DNA of 32,183 nt, from NCBI RefSeq assembly GCF_012034245.1, contig NZ_JAATEO010000046.1:1-32183 (forward strand), read 5' to 3'. Below, piece after piece: positions 1-8,675 of the stretch. The notes under the pieces are model-generated. The model was not told the DNA's origin. It saw only the letters and a list, made by a program, of their open reading frames with translations, and did not search any database. Numbering within the stretch: position 1 is the first letter of the stretch; each line of letters starts with the position of its first letter. The position numbers and the translations under genes are program-made. The stretch is from Micromonospora thermarum (GTDB lineage: Bacteria > Actinomycetota > Actinomycetes > Mycobacteriales > Micromonosporaceae).

Positions 1-119
1 CTAACAGCCCAATCGGTAACCCTGTTCAACGGTGACCTCTAGATCAACGAACCGCTCCGCATCCGCGTCTGCCGAATTGAGGATGCGCCACTACGGCCTT
101 AGCGGATAGCAATAACGGC

Positions 120-368
120 ATGGCGGAGCTGAGTTTGCCCTCCGTGCGGCCACGCCGCTCGTTCCTCATCGCGATGGCGGCGGTCCGCGGTGAAGGACCT
201 GGTAGCGCCGCGGATGACACCATGATCGGTAACGAGATCCGCCAGTTCAGCGATTCGTGGTCCTCTACGCCGGACGGGTTCGCGCGCTACGTCGACTGGC
301 TCCTCGCGCAGGCTCGGGAGGACTCGCCTCGTCCCGAAGGCCACGTACCGTCGACGACACGGGGCTGA
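120..368 (+). pseudogene. Truncated GNAT-family acetyltransferase (N-terminal remnant)
   Basis: An 82-codon frame resembles the first third of actinobacterial GNAT N-acetyltransferases. It has a LPSVRPRRSFL opening, a DDTMIGNEIRQF segment and a RYVDWLLAQAREDSPRPEG segment followed by VPSTT. In intact relatives this is followed by a strand such as LWWVDG and then the acetyl-CoA binding core (Q/RxxGxG/A). Here the frame stops three codons after VPSTT and no other frame downstream continues the core. The acetyl-CoA binding site is therefore missing and the product cannot be an active acetyltransferase. It lies beside another broken gene at 403-632, which supports local decay. A small expressed protein cannot be excluded. 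Family recognition is from memory of the conserved N-terminal pattern. Confidence 0.55.
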
Positions 369-402
369 GGTCCGCGACCGGTACCACGGGGGGCAGTCGC
401 TG

Positions 403-632
403 ATGCCCGCCGTGGAGACCTGGTTCATAGGCGGGCCGGCCGACGGCCGCCTCGCACCGGTCGAGATCGGTGAGGCGGGAACCCTGCCACAGGTGGTGCT
501 GCTCCTCCAGAGCGGCCTCTACATCGTGCCACTGACCATTCCGGTCAGCCGGTCGAGCACCGGTACGTCCGCGACCACGCGGAGGACAGCCCGCCCGTGT
601 ACCGCTACGCCGGGCTCGCCGATGGCGGATGA
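403..632 (+). pseudogene. Frameshifted small conserved actinobacterial protein
   Basis: The ATG at 403 opens a frame reading ETWFIGGPADGRLAPVEI to about position 524 (GLYIV). The protein-like sequence then continues in a different frame from about 525: ATDHSGQPVEHRYVRDH, then EDSPPVYRYAGLADGG, with a stop at 630-632. The first frame past 525 becomes Ser/Thr/Arg-rich and loses protein character, so a single indel near 524 is the simplest reading. Intact, the product would be about 76 residues. GGPADG and VYRYAG motifs are familiar from short uncharacterised actinobacterial proteins, but I know no function. A sequencing error is possible, although the neighbouring GNAT remnant argues for genuine decay. 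Confidence 0.5.
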
Positions 633-739
633 GGGCAAGCCGCGCGAATATGGGCCTATCCGATATCCGTGACCCTGCAACGACACCCCGCCGAGCAACG
701 GGAAAGATGCCGTACAGATAGCTCACTACATACCCCACT

Positions 740-1384
740 GTGTCGGATAAACTACAAGCCGTGAATCTGTTGGGTGCCGACGGCGAAGGCGCACGGGCGC
801 TACCCCCGGATCCGGCGCTCGATCGAGACGAGGTCAGCGACGCCTGGATGCTCGCCGTCGCGGACGAGGCACGAGGCCGGAGCCACGAATACCTGCACGT
901 ATGGCTGATGAGTAACGCGGATACGCGCGGCGTGGCTATGGGCACGTTGGAAGACACCGTACCCGCCAACGCTGCTGCCACCGGAGGGACCATTGCTGTC
1001 GCCTGGTTCGAGCCCGCCACAGCGGTCATGGCCGAGACCCTCGCCGGATCGCAGCGGGAAGCCCAGGTGGAAGCGGCGATCATGCTGGGCATGCCCCGAT
1101 GGCTGCCCGACGCAGAGCCGCCCAAAGTCAGTGCTTGGATGCTGGCATCCCACCCGATGGGCCTGTCGTTACGCGACCCGACCGGGCAGCGCTTCGCTCA
1201 CGGCATCGCTGAGGTCGCCCCAGCCTGGACGTCGTCCGCCATCGGGCAGGGCGCCGTCCTCACGGTCTATGGCGTAGGTCCCAAGTGCCATGAGCGGCAT
1301 GCCGATCCCCTGCACGCCCACCGTCTCGCGTACGCGCGGCACCTCGGAACCGTCGCCGCTGGGTGGGTCAGGTTCCTGCACTAG
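740..1384 (+). CDS. Hypothetical protein, 214 aa
   Basis: GTG-started frame of 214 residues with no family I recognise. It has no signal peptide or membrane segment. The sequence is mixed alpha/beta in character, with an acidic N-terminal third (DPALDRDEVSDAWMLAVADE), a central AGSQREAQVEAAIMLGM helix and a C-terminal half with several histidines and tryptophans. Other GTG starts are possible: the GTG at 761 would give a slightly shorter protein. It is transcribed toward the conservon but separated from it by about 440 bp, so it is not clearly part of that operon. It could be a lineage-specific protein. The codon pattern looks coding, and no better frame exists on the other strand. Confidence 0.45.
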   Translation: MSDKLQAVNLLGADGEGARALPPDPALDRDEVSDAWMLAVADEARGRSHEYLHVWLMSNADTRGVAMGTLEDTVPANAAATGGTIAVAWFEPATAVMAETLAGSQREAQVEAAIMLGMPRWLPDAEPPKVSAWMLASHPMGLSLRDPTGQRFAHGIAEVAPAWTSSAIGQGAVLTVYGVGPKCHERHADPLHAHRLAYARHLGTVAAGWVRFLH

Positions 1385-1823
1385 CAGCCACCCTCCATCG
1401 CCACAGTCGTCGGAGGAGTCCGCCCTGCAGGGCACACAACACCTGCAGCTCGTGACCTCCTCACACCTTCGACCCTCGTCACCGGACGTGGTCACTTTGA
1501 GTGGTGGGCGTGTTTCCAGTTCTGGGAGCACCATCCCAGCCGAGGTGGGTGGGGCCGGCCCGGCGCCAGGCAGGGATGTGCCGTTGTCTGGCCCGAATGG
1601 CCCGGATGTGGCGACAGGCCGTCGTGACAACGCACGTCATCCACGCTCGTCAACGTCGGGTCGGCATGGTCAAGTGCTGATTTCTCTGCCGTAGGGTGAG
1701 GGCGACAGCGAGGAACGGTTTGGTGGATTGACCGGGGTAGTGCCCGAGCGGGCAGAGCGGTAGAGTCGCGGACGCATCGGCGTTGATAAGAAGGTTTGCC
1801 CCGCCGGTTCTCTCGGGCTGCCC
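1385..1823. other. Intergenic region before the conservon
   Basis: I see no gene in these 439 bases. Short frames on both strands are arginine/proline-rich or lack protein character. The segment should carry the promoter of the cvn operon. A TAGAGT hexamer at 1761-1766 could serve as a -10 element, but no -35 hexamer lies at the right distance, so I do not call a promoter. Confidence 0.3.
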
Positions 1824-4361
1824 ATGATTGGACTCAAGTTGGCGCGTAGTCGTGTGGACGTCGCGAACAAGCAAGCTGATCTCGATAGCCGCGAAGAGTT
1901 GGAAGCGCCGAGCCCGCGTCGTGCTCGGCGGCATTCCATCAAGCGGCGGGTGATCAGGCTGGTACTTATCCCCAGTGTCGTCGCCGTGGTTCTTTGGCTT
2001 GTGGCGTCGGGTTATCTCGTCTTTCAGGGCCTGTATAACCGGGAAGTCGCCAACGGCGTACGACAGGTGTCGATTCCGGCCGTCCCTGCGCTGGCGTCGG
2101 TTCAGCAAGAACGCCGACTTAGCATCGCCTATCTCGCCCAGCCGACGAGGGATCTGCAGGGGCTGCTCGACCAGCGGCAAGAGACCGACCGGCGGCTGTC
2201 GGCGATGCGTGCTGCGGCTGCGTCGAACCTGGCCAACGCACCGGAGTCCATCACCGAACGCTGGGAGAGCCTGGCAGCGCGTCTGGACGAGATTCCGAGT
2301 GTGCGGAGCATGGTGGACTCCCGTTCAGCCGACGGCCAGCGCGTCTACGACTTCTACAACGATCTGCTCGACGCGGCCACCGGCCTCTTCGATACGCAGG
2401 CACGGATCGTGCCGGACGTTACGGCGTCCCAGGGCGGCATCGCGGCGACGGAGGCTTTCCGCGCCAGCGACCTGATGTCTCGGGCCGGATCAACGATCGA
2501 CGGTGCTTTCGGGTCTCGTGCCCTAAGTGAGCAGGCTTATCTCGAGTTCGTCGGCCTGGTGGGCGCCTACCACTCGGCGTTGGACAACGTGGCTCCGCAC
2601 CTACGGCCCAGCGTGCGCGCGCGGTATGAGGGCATCGTGGCGAGCGGTCCGTGGAACCAGCTGGTGGCGCTGGAGAAGGAGCTGATCGTCGGCGGCGCGT
2701 GGCGCAACGGCGTGCCGCGGGGCCTGGCCGGCGACAGGAACCGTTGGGAGACGCTTACCCGTCAGGTTTCGGACGAGCTGATCGGCCTGACTGTCGCGCA
2801 GGCGGACGAGGTGTCGGCCCGCGCGCTTCGGACGGGCAACAATCAGCTGCTCGCCGCGTCGCTCGGAAGCCTGATCGCGTTGTCCATCGCGGTTGCGGCG
2901 ATCCTGTGGGCGGTCCGCCAGTCGCAGGTGCTGGTGGACCGGGCGCTGTCGGTCCGTCTGGCGCAACTCGGCAAGGACGCCGCGACGGTGGTGGATGAGC
3001 GCCTGCCGGACATGATGGACCGGCTGCGTCGGCGCGAGAACGTCGATGTTGCGGTGGAACTTCGCACCCAGGACTATGGCAGCGACGAGATCGGCCAAGT
3101 GGCGGCGGTCATCAACAGGTCGTTGCAGGCCGCCGCGGGTGCTGCCGTTGACGAGGCGAAGACCAGAGCTGCTGGCATCGCGATGTTGATGGGTGTAGCC
3201 CGTCGCCCGCAGCGGCCCCTGCAGCGCGGCTTGAAGGTCATCGAGAGCCTGCAGGACCGGGTGGGCGATGAGAAGCTGCTGACGGAGCTGTTCGACATCA
3301 ACCATCAGCTCACGCAGACGCGGCGGTTCTTGGAGAACCTGGTCATTCTCGCCGGTGGGCAGATCGGCCGGCGGTTCCAGAAGCCGGTTCCGTTGCGTCG
3401 GATGTTGTTGGCCGCGTTCGCCGAAACGCAGCACTACCAGCGGATCAAGCTTCGAGGGTCTGCCGAGGTGGCAGTCATAGGGCCGGCAGTGGCCGGAACG
3501 ATCCACCTGTTGGCCGAGTTGCTCGACAACGCCCTGGCGTTCTCCCCTCCCAGCGCACCGGTTTGGGTGACCTGTAACGAGGTCAAGCGTGGTGTGGCGG
3601 TGGAGATCGAGGATGCGGGCATGGGTATGAACCCGGAGGCGCTCGAGCGCGCCAACGAGTTGTTGGCTTCCGCGCCTACGCCGGATGTGACGGCGCTGAA
3701 GGACGGCGCGCAGGTCGGTTTGCACGTGGTGGCCGAGCTGGCCAAGCGTGAGGGCATCAACGTCAGCCTTCGCACCTCCGCCTATGGCGGACTGCTGGCT
3801 ATCGTGCTCCTGCCGGAGCGGATCCTGTCCGCCGACGCCAGCGGCCGGAACACCGATGCCCCTGCCCGGATGCCCGTGGCAGCCGGTTCGGCTTCGGTGG
3901 CGGGTGGAATCGGCAGTCCCGAGCCGCCTCCCGCTGCGGCGCCTGCCGCCGTCGCCGTCTTGACCGCCCCGACTTCAGCGACGCAATCGCAACGTGTACC
4001 GCGTGTCGTTGACGGGATCGCGGGCGGTGTGATGAGCCTGCGACCGCCCAGCGAAGCCAACAGCACCCCGCAGCCACGTACCGCGGAGGCAGCGGTGGGC
4101 AAGGCGGCCCCGCCCCGTCCTGCGCCGGCGCGCCGGCCGCTGCCGGTTCGGGAACCGCAGCAACATCTGGCTCCGCAGCTGCGTGATGACAGCCTGTCAG
4201 GGGCCGAGGAGCGGGGGAGCGTGGGTTCGGGGAGGTCCCCCGAGGCGTCTCGGGACCGGTTCACGAAGTATCAGCAGGCTTGGGCCGCGGGTCGGGCCGA
4301 CGAAACGACAACCAGAGATAGCAAGGTGGGAGAGCGTGACGGGTTCGATTCCGCGCAATGA
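1824..4361 (+). CDS. cvnA: Conservon sensor CvnA, histidine-kinase-like ATPase
   Basis: Membrane sensor of 845 residues and first gene of a four-gene conservon. An Arg-rich N-terminus precedes a membrane helix at about 43-68. An extracellular helical nitrate/nitrite-sensor-like region (about 70-335) is followed by a second helix (about 341-362) and a HAMP-like segment. The ATPase domain has an N-box (ELLDNALAFSPP, about 564-575), a G1 box (EDAGMGMNP, about 597) and a G2-like GAQVGLHVVAEL (about 629). The place of the dimerisation helix reads VARRPQRPLQRGL and has no phosphorylatable histidine, as is typical of CvnA. It probably works by ATP-dependent conformational signalling to CvnB-D at the membrane rather than phosphorelay. 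A disordered Pro/Ala-rich tail covers about 670-845. The ATG at 1824 has a weak ribosome binding site, so the start is less certain than the rest. Confidence 0.9.
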   Translation: MIGLKLARSRVDVANKQADLDSREELEAPSPRRARRHSIKRRVIRLVLIPSVVAVVLWLVASGYLVFQGLYNREVANGVRQVSIPAVPALASVQQERRLSIAYLAQPTRDLQGLLDQRQETDRRLSAMRAAAASNLANAPESITERWESLAARLDEIPSVRSMVDSRSADGQRVYDFYNDLLDAATGLFDTQARIVPDVTASQGGIAATEAFRASDLMSRAGSTIDGAFGSRALSEQAYLEFVGLVGAYHSALDNVAPHLRPSVRARYEGIVASGPWNQLVALEKELIVGGAWRNGVPRGLAGDRNRWETLTRQVSDELIGLTVAQADEVSARALRTGNNQLLAASLGSLIALSIAVAAILWAVRQSQVLVDRALSVRLAQLGKDAATVVDERLPDMMDRLRRRENVDVAVELRTQDYGSDEIGQVAAVINRSLQAAAGAAVDEAKTRAAGIAMLMGVARRPQRPLQRGLKVIESLQDRVGDEKLLTELFDINHQLTQTRRFLENLVILAGGQIGRRFQKPVPLRRMLLAAFAETQHYQRIKLRGSAEVAVIGPAVAGTIHLLAELLDNALAFSPPSAPVWVTCNEVKRGVAVEIEDAGMGMNPEALERANELLASAPTPDVTALKDGAQVGLHVVAELAKREGINVSLRTSAYGGLLAIVLLPERILSADASGRNTDAPARMPVAAGSASVAGGIGSPEPPPAAAPAAVAVLTAPTSATQSQRVPRVVDGIAGGVMSLRPPSEANSTPQPRTAEAAVGKAAPPRPAPARRPLPVREPQQHLAPQLRDDSLSGAEERGSVGSGRSPEASRDRFTKYQQAWAAGRADETTTRDSKVGERDGFDSAQ

Positions 4362-4749
4362 CCTGGCCTGGATGTTGGACGTCCTCGTCGAGGTGCCCGA
4401 CGTTCTGTACGCAGTCGTGCTGTCCACTGATGGGCTGATCATCCAAAAATCCACGTCCCTGCCGCAAGACAAGGCGGAGCTGTTGGCGGCCGGGGCATCG
4501 TCGGTGCATAGCGTTGCCGCAGGCATGGGCAGGCGGTTCGACAGCGGATCGGTGCAGCAGGCGATCGTCGAGTACGACGGCCAAACGCTGTTCATCGCCG
4601 CGGCCGGTCGAAACGCCCGGTTGGCGGTGCTCTGCAAGGAGTCCGTCGACATGGGAACGGTCGCCTATGAGATGAGCCGCCTGGTGACCCGTGTCGGGGA
4701 GTATCTCGGCTCCGAGGCGCGCCCGGACGTCTTGGCACCCAATGGCTAG
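4336..4749 (+). CDS. cvnB: Roadblock/LC7 protein CvnB
   Basis: Small cytosolic roadblock/LC7-domain protein of 137 residues. It acts with CvnC and the GTPase CvnD in complexes resembling eukaryotic G-protein modules, where roadblock proteins regulate GTP loading or hydrolysis. I chose the GTG at 4336 because AAGGTGGGA sits just upstream and the product then opens TGSIPRNDLAWMLDVL, the usual CvnB N-terminus; a longer reading would add about 50 arginine-rich residues. The domain shows the strand-helix pattern with DGLIIQKS near residue 35 and GQTLFIAAAGRNARLAVL near 85. The start overlaps the cvnA end by 26 bp, which suggests translational coupling. It belongs to the same operon as cvnA, cvnC and cvnD. 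Confidence 0.9.
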   Translation: MTGSIPRNDLAWMLDVLVEVPDVLYAVVLSTDGLIIQKSTSLPQDKAELLAAGASSVHSVAAGMGRRFDSGSVQQAIVEYDGQTLFIAAAGRNARLAVLCKESVDMGTVAYEMSRLVTRVGEYLGSEARPDVLAPNG

Positions 4750-4767
4750 GCATGGGGCACAAGACCG

Positions 4768-5133
4768 ATGACGTATGACGTGTGGGACGGCGACGACGAA
4801 GCGGAGGCCGGGCGACTGGTACCCCTGTACATCCTCGTCAACGGTCGCACGAGTCCACGCAACACCAACCTGGACCTCGCCACCCAGGTCATCGCGCTGC
4901 CTGTTGACGCGACGCGACTGGAGCCCGAATACAGGGACATCGTCAGACGGTGCAATGACTGGATGTCGATAGCCGAGATCGGCGCCTACCTGGGCCGCCC
5001 ACTCACTATCACCAAGGTGATGGTCGACGTGCTGCTTGAGCAGGGATTTCTAGCCGTCGGATCTCCGGCTCAGGAGCAGATCGTCGACAGGCGGCTGCTG
5101 GAGATGGTTCTCGCCGGACTTCAAAGGCTGTAG
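4768..5133 (+). CDS. cvnC: DUF742 protein CvnC
   Basis: DUF742 protein of 121 residues, the third conservon component. The N-terminal segment (RLVPLYILVNGRTSPRN, about 17-33) and the C-terminal winged-helix-like region (MSIAEIGAYLGRPLTITKV, about 66-84, ending LLEQGFLAV) are both characteristic. DUF742 proteins associate with CvnA, CvnB and CvnD at the membrane; their exact activity is unknown. It starts with ATG 18 bp after cvnB and is followed by cvnD after 12 bp, so it is clearly in the same transcript. No unusual feature is visible. The family assignment is secure, and the molecular role is inferred from the characterised Streptomyces conservon Cvn9. Confidence 0.9.
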   Translation: MTYDVWDGDDEAEAGRLVPLYILVNGRTSPRNTNLDLATQVIALPVDATRLEPEYRDIVRRCNDWMSIAEIGAYLGRPLTITKVMVDVLLEQGFLAVGSPAQEQIVDRRLLEMVLAGLQRL

Positions 5134-5145
5134 GGAGGGGGACTG

Positions 5146-5706
5146 ATGCACGTGGATCGCAAGTCGGTCAAGGTGGTCGTGGCCGGTGGCTTCGGCACCG
5201 GCAAGACCACCTTGGTCGGGTCGGTCAGCGAGATTGACCCCCTGACCACCGAGGAGGTCCTGACCCAAGCAAGCGTCGGCGTGGACGACGTGACAGGAAT
5301 CGAGGATAAGACCTCCACCACGGTCGCCCTGGACTTCGGGCGCATCACCATCACGCCGGAGGTGGTGCTGTACCTGTTCGGCACCCCCGGGCAGGACCGG
5401 TTTTGGTTCATCTGGGACGAACTCGCGCAGGGTGCCGTAGGTGCGATCGTGCTGATCGACACCAGAAGATTGGACGCCAGCTTCGCAGCTGTCGACTACT
5501 TCGAAAGGCGCGGCATGCCGTTCGTCGCCGCCGTCAACCGGTTCTTCGGCGAGTGCCTGTACAGCGAGGACGAAATTCGGGCGGCACTGAAACTCGACCC
5601 TGCTGTCCCGCTTCTGTGGTGTGACGCGAGGGACCGAGCGTCCAGTAAACAGGCACTGATCGAGCTGGTGCGGCACGCCATGGCGCGCCTGCCGGTCGCC
5701 ACCTGA
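5146..5706 (+). CDS. cvnD: Conservon GTPase CvnD
   Basis: Ras/Arf-like small GTPase of 186 residues that ends the conservon. G1 is GGFGTGKTT (residues 14-22), a switch threonine lies in STTVALDFG, and the G3-like motif is LFGTPGQDRFWFIWDEL, with Gly where many GTPases have Asp. The G4 site reads AVNRF instead of NKxD, a usual divergence in CvnD. A GGGAGGGG ribosome binding site precedes the ATG. The protein probably cycles at the membrane under CvnA/B/C control. No cytochrome P450 gene (cvnE), present in some conservons, follows here; the operon ends at a strong terminator. The nearest downstream genes are the convergent prenyl-indole pair, suggesting but not proving a regulatory link. Confidence 0.92.
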   Translation: MHVDRKSVKVVVAGGFGTGKTTLVGSVSEIDPLTTEEVLTQASVGVDDVTGIEDKTSTTVALDFGRITITPEVVLYLFGTPGQDRFWFIWDELAQGAVGAIVLIDTRRLDASFAAVDYFERRGMPFVAAVNRFFGECLYSEDEIRAALKLDPAVPLLWCDARDRASSKQALIELVRHAMARLPVAT

Positions 5707-5732
5707 CAGGCACGGTCGTACGTGTCAGGGCT

Positions 5733-5781
5733 CCTCATGGCCCCGGCGCGGCCCTGCGTAAGGCCCGCCGGGGCGATGAGG
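5733..5781. terminator. Bidirectional terminator between cvnD and tnaA
   Basis: CCTCATGGCCCCGGCG at 5733-5748 pairs with CGCCGGGGCGATGAGG at 5766-5781. That gives a 16-bp stem with a single mismatch and a 17-base loop. It lies exactly between two convergent genes, so it can end both transcripts. There is no T-tract, as is common in actinomycetes. Confidence 0.8.
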
Positions 5782-5790
5782 CGAGGGCCG

Positions 5791-7203
5791 TCACCCTGCG
5801 TCGACGGTGGATGACCGGGTGACAGGCTCGAGCCTGACCTTGAAATGGCGCAGCAACGGCGGCGACGAGACGATCCGGTACCCCGGGACTCGCTCCGGGT
5901 CTTTGGCGATGTCGGCGAGAATCGCGGCCACGTATTGAAAATGCTCGTCGCTGTAGACCCTGCGCGGAATCGCCAACCGTACGAGCTCAAAGGGAGCGGG
6001 GGATACCAGCCGGTGCTGGTCATCCAGCCTGCCCAGATAAAGCGACCCCAGCTCGGCGCAGCGGATCCCCCCGTCGAGATACAGCTGGCAACCAAGCGCA
6101 TGGCCGGGAAACTGGTGCGCAGCCAGGTGCGGCAGCAGTCTGCCGGCGTTGAGGTACAGGGCGTGGATGCCGGGCGGCTGGATGAGGTCCACACCCTCGT
6201 CGTTGATCATCTGGGCCAGCCGGGAGGTGGCTGCCGCCCGGGCACGCAGGTAGGCCGGGTCCACCACCTCTCGTAGCCCCTGAGCAAGCCGTTCAAGGTC
6301 GTGACCGGCGAGCCCCCCATAGGTGGAGAAGCCCTCGGTCGCGATCAGGTTCGCCTCGCACCTGGCGTGCAGGTCCGGGTCCCGCAGGCCGATAAACCCT
6401 CCGACTGCCGACAGCCCGTCCTTTTTCAAGCTCACCACGCATCCGTCGGCGAGTTCGAAGGCTCGGCGGGCGATCTGGCGGGGGGACCAGGTGCGGTAGC
6501 CCGGCTCCCGCCGGCTCACCAGCCAGGCATTTTCGGCAAAACGTGCGGCGTCCAAGTAGAACGGAACGCGGTGGCGCCGGCACAGGTCCCGGACGGCCTC
6601 GAGATTGGCCATCGATACCGGCTGCGCGCCGAGCCCGTTGTTGGTGACGGTGATCAGGACCAGTCCGACCCTCTCACCGTCCGGTCCGTTGAGGACGCGC
6701 TCCAGCGCGTCGAGGTCGATGTTCCCCTTGAACGGATCGACGCTGTCCAGGTCGGCTGCCTCTGCGCACGGGAGGTCCCGCGGTTCGGCACCGGCCAGAT
6801 GGACATTCGCGTGCGTGGTATCGAAGTGCGTGTTGCTGATGCAGATCTGTCCAGGTTTCAGCAGATTCGTGAACAGGATGCGCTCACCGGCTCGGCCCTG
6901 GTGAACCGGCAGGATGTGCGGATAGCCCGTCAGGTCCTGAACCTCAGCGACGAACCGGAACCATGATCGTGCCCCCGCGTACGACTCGTCGCCAAGCGCG
7001 GCGACCGCCTCTTGAGCCACCGAGGTGGCGCCCGTGCCGGAGTCGGACAGCAGGTCAATGGTGATCTGCTCGGCGCGGAGATTGAACGGGTTGTAGCCGG
7101 CCCCCGCCAGGGCGTGCCGACGCTCTTCCGCGCTGAGGAAAGGGATGGGCTCAACCACCTTGATCCGATACGGCGGCAGGATCTTGCGGGGGTCCTCGGA
7201 CAC
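5791..7203 (-). CDS. tnaA: Tryptophanase-type beta-eliminating lyase
   Basis: PLP-dependent tryptophanase/tyrosine phenol-lyase family enzyme of 470 residues, almost the length of E. coli TnaA (471). It splits tryptophan or a substituted tryptophan into indole, pyruvate and ammonia. Conserved landmarks are DSGTGA, the catalytic-Tyr region DESYAGAR, HQGR, HFDTTHAN with the Asp contacting substrate in TnaA, DAARFAENA, the PLP lysine in SLKKDGLSAVGG, EGFSTYGG, and LRHF holding the C-terminal His. I chose the GTG at 7203: GGAG lies 6 bases upstream and the product then opens SEDPRKILPPYRI, matching TnaA in register; the GTG at 7218 is an alternative. It lies about 20 bp downstream of the prenyltransferase gene and is cotranscribed, so prenylated tryptophan is a likely substrate. 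All key residues appear present. Confidence 0.92.
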   Translation of the reverse strand: MSEDPRKILPPYRIKVVEPIPFLSAEERRHALAGAGYNPFNLRAEQITIDLLSDSGTGATSVAQEAVAALGDESYAGARSWFRFVAEVQDLTGYPHILPVHQGRAGERILFTNLLKPGQICISNTHFDTTHANVHLAGAEPRDLPCAEAADLDSVDPFKGNIDLDALERVLNGPDGERVGLVLITVTNNGLGAQPVSMANLEAVRDLCRRHRVPFYLDAARFAENAWLVSRREPGYRTWSPRQIARRAFELADGCVVSLKKDGLSAVGGFIGLRDPDLHARCEANLIATEGFSTYGGLAGHDLERLAQGLREVVDPAYLRARAAATSRLAQMINDEGVDLIQPPGIHALYLNAGRLLPHLAAHQFPGHALGCQLYLDGGIRCAELGSLYLGRLDDQHRLVSPAPFELVRLAIPRRVYSDEHFQYVAAILADIAKDPERVPGYRIVSSPPLLRHFKVRLEPVTRSSTVDAG

Positions 7204-7223
7204 GACCTGCTCCTTCACGGGCT

Positions 7224-8360
7224 TCAGCGGTTTCCAGCCGCCACGCGACTGGCTGGGTGGTCCGAGAGCCTAGCCCTGGTCGCCGCGTACGGGGCACGAG
7301 GTGGATCGACGCGGTACGCCTCGGAGGACAGATAGACCGTCACACCCGGTCGTGGTGGGCCCAGCCGCAATGACACGTGCGCAATCAGTCCCACGCCGTC
7401 CCGAAGTGGCCGCCGGGTCACCGCAGCGATCGCCCGATCGAGGTCCGCACTGCGGAAACCAAACCGATCCAGTAGCGTCAGCACCCGCGCGCGGGCCTCC
7501 TGGTCGTCGGTGACGTAGCTGCGGATCGGCACGTAAACGCTGTACCCGACCGGCTCATCGCTTCCTTCAAGAAGGGTGTAACTGCCCACGATCGGACGGC
7601 CGCTGAACGGGCCGATGCCGCCCGTGGCCGTCTGGCAGAACTCCGCCACGTCGGCCGCGTCAACGCCGCCTACCACTGCGGCCGACCGAACCACATCCGC
7701 GACCGTCGCCCGATGATGGCTCAGGTACAGCTTCACCCGAGCCTGAGGCCCATCCTGCAGGTCCACCGCGAAAAACGTGAGCCGGTCGGCGCGGCCCAGC
7801 TCTCCTGGACGTACCGCGCCCAACATCGACCGGTACGCCGCGCCCATGCCCAGCCGGCGCAAGGCCTCCGCCACTAAGTCCGGTGCCCGCTCGACACCAT
7901 CGACTTCCGGATTGAAGTACACCTTGAACTCAGGGCTGCGGCCACTTCTGAACACAAGCGAACACCAGAGCGTGAATGCTCCATGCGGACGTCGGCTGAC
8001 AAAGAGGTGCCGCACCGAATCCAGCCGCGCCGTCGACAGCCCGAACCTGTCGGCTTGTGTAGCGAGGAACGTGTAGGCAGCGTACTGATTTGCCAGCGTG
8101 CCGGGCGGCGAGGCGAACGGCTCAGCCAAAATCCGCAACGATGGCGGCTCCTGCCGGTTGAAGGCGATGGAAAACTCGACCGGAGTATGGTCGTCTGCGA
8201 CATCAGAGTGCCAGGCCGGCGGCGTGGACAACGGCCGCGAACCGGTGGGACCAAGGACGTCGTTCAGAAGACCCAGCGGTAGCTTCGGATCGGTTTCGGT
8301 AACCTCGCACAAGCGCCCCAACTGGCCACTTAGGTGTTCGCCGAGAGACAAGGCTCTCAT
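7224..8360 (-). CDS. DMATS-type aromatic (tryptophan) prenyltransferase
   Basis: Soluble 378-residue prenyltransferase of the DMATS/CymD ABBA-fold family. It transfers a dimethylallyl group to an indole ring, most likely of L-tryptophan. Family signs are TPVEFSIAF with the catalytic Glu (about residue 59), EFKVYFNPE, RVKLYLSHH, GYSVYVPI and GVTVYLS. These are the repeated beta-strands whose Lys/Arg and Tyr residues grip the diphosphate. The start at 8360 follows a strong GGGAGGAGAG ribosome binding site and gives the usual bacterial length; an in-frame upstream extension is arginine-rich and unlikely. The downstream tryptophanase points to prenylated indole products, as in the Streptomyces IptA/IptB (6-dimethylallylindole) pathway. 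Which ring position is prenylated cannot be read from sequence. No flavin monooxygenase partner is present. Confidence 0.88.
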   Translation of the reverse strand: MRALSLGEHLSGQLGRLCEVTETDPKLPLGLLNDVLGPTGSRPLSTPPAWHSDVADDHTPVEFSIAFNRQEPPSLRILAEPFASPPGTLANQYAAYTFLATQADRFGLSTARLDSVRHLFVSRRPHGAFTLWCSLVFRSGRSPEFKVYFNPEVDGVERAPDLVAEALRRLGMGAAYRSMLGAVRPGELGRADRLTFFAVDLQDGPQARVKLYLSHHRATVADVVRSAAVVGGVDAADVAEFCQTATGGIGPFSGRPIVGSYTLLEGSDEPVGYSVYVPIRSYVTDDQEARARVLTLLDRFGFRSADLDRAIAAVTRRPLRDGVGLIAHVSLRLGPPRPGVTVYLSSEAYRVDPPRAPYAATRARLSDHPASRVAAGNR

Positions 8361-8675
8361 CCACTCTCCTCCCATAGCACGAGCGCACGAGTTGCCACGC
8401 CTCAGCCACGCCAGCCGCTGCCGCCTTGCCGCCGCTGCCATCGGGGATGCTCCCCGGGCATGGCTTCTCAAGGTCTACGGCCAACTGACCAGGCATGACA
8501 CACATCCCGGATCGAACGACGACCACCTATGGAAGTTCCATACTGACTGGTGGCTCAGGGTATGTCGAGTGACGGAAGTCACACAGCGCGTGATCGCGGG
8601 CTGCTGGCGCGTGGCGCGCGCCGTGGCGGGCACGTCACCACCCGTAGAGGCACATCGGCATCTATCCTTGAAACT
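8361..8675. promoter_or_regulatory. Divergent promoter region of prenyltransferase and isomerase
   Basis: These 315 bases separate two divergent genes. The left edge carries the prenyltransferase ribosome binding site (CTCTCCTCCC on the plus strand, 8364-8373). On the right, TATCCT at 8663-8668 lies 8 bases before the isomerase ATG, so that mRNA may be nearly leaderless. I see no clear operator and no gene. Confidence 0.45.

Noticed and set aside
1728..1766. TTGACC and TAGAGT as a promoter for the conservon
   Set aside because: Spacer of 27 bases is far too long for a standard sigma-70-type promoter.
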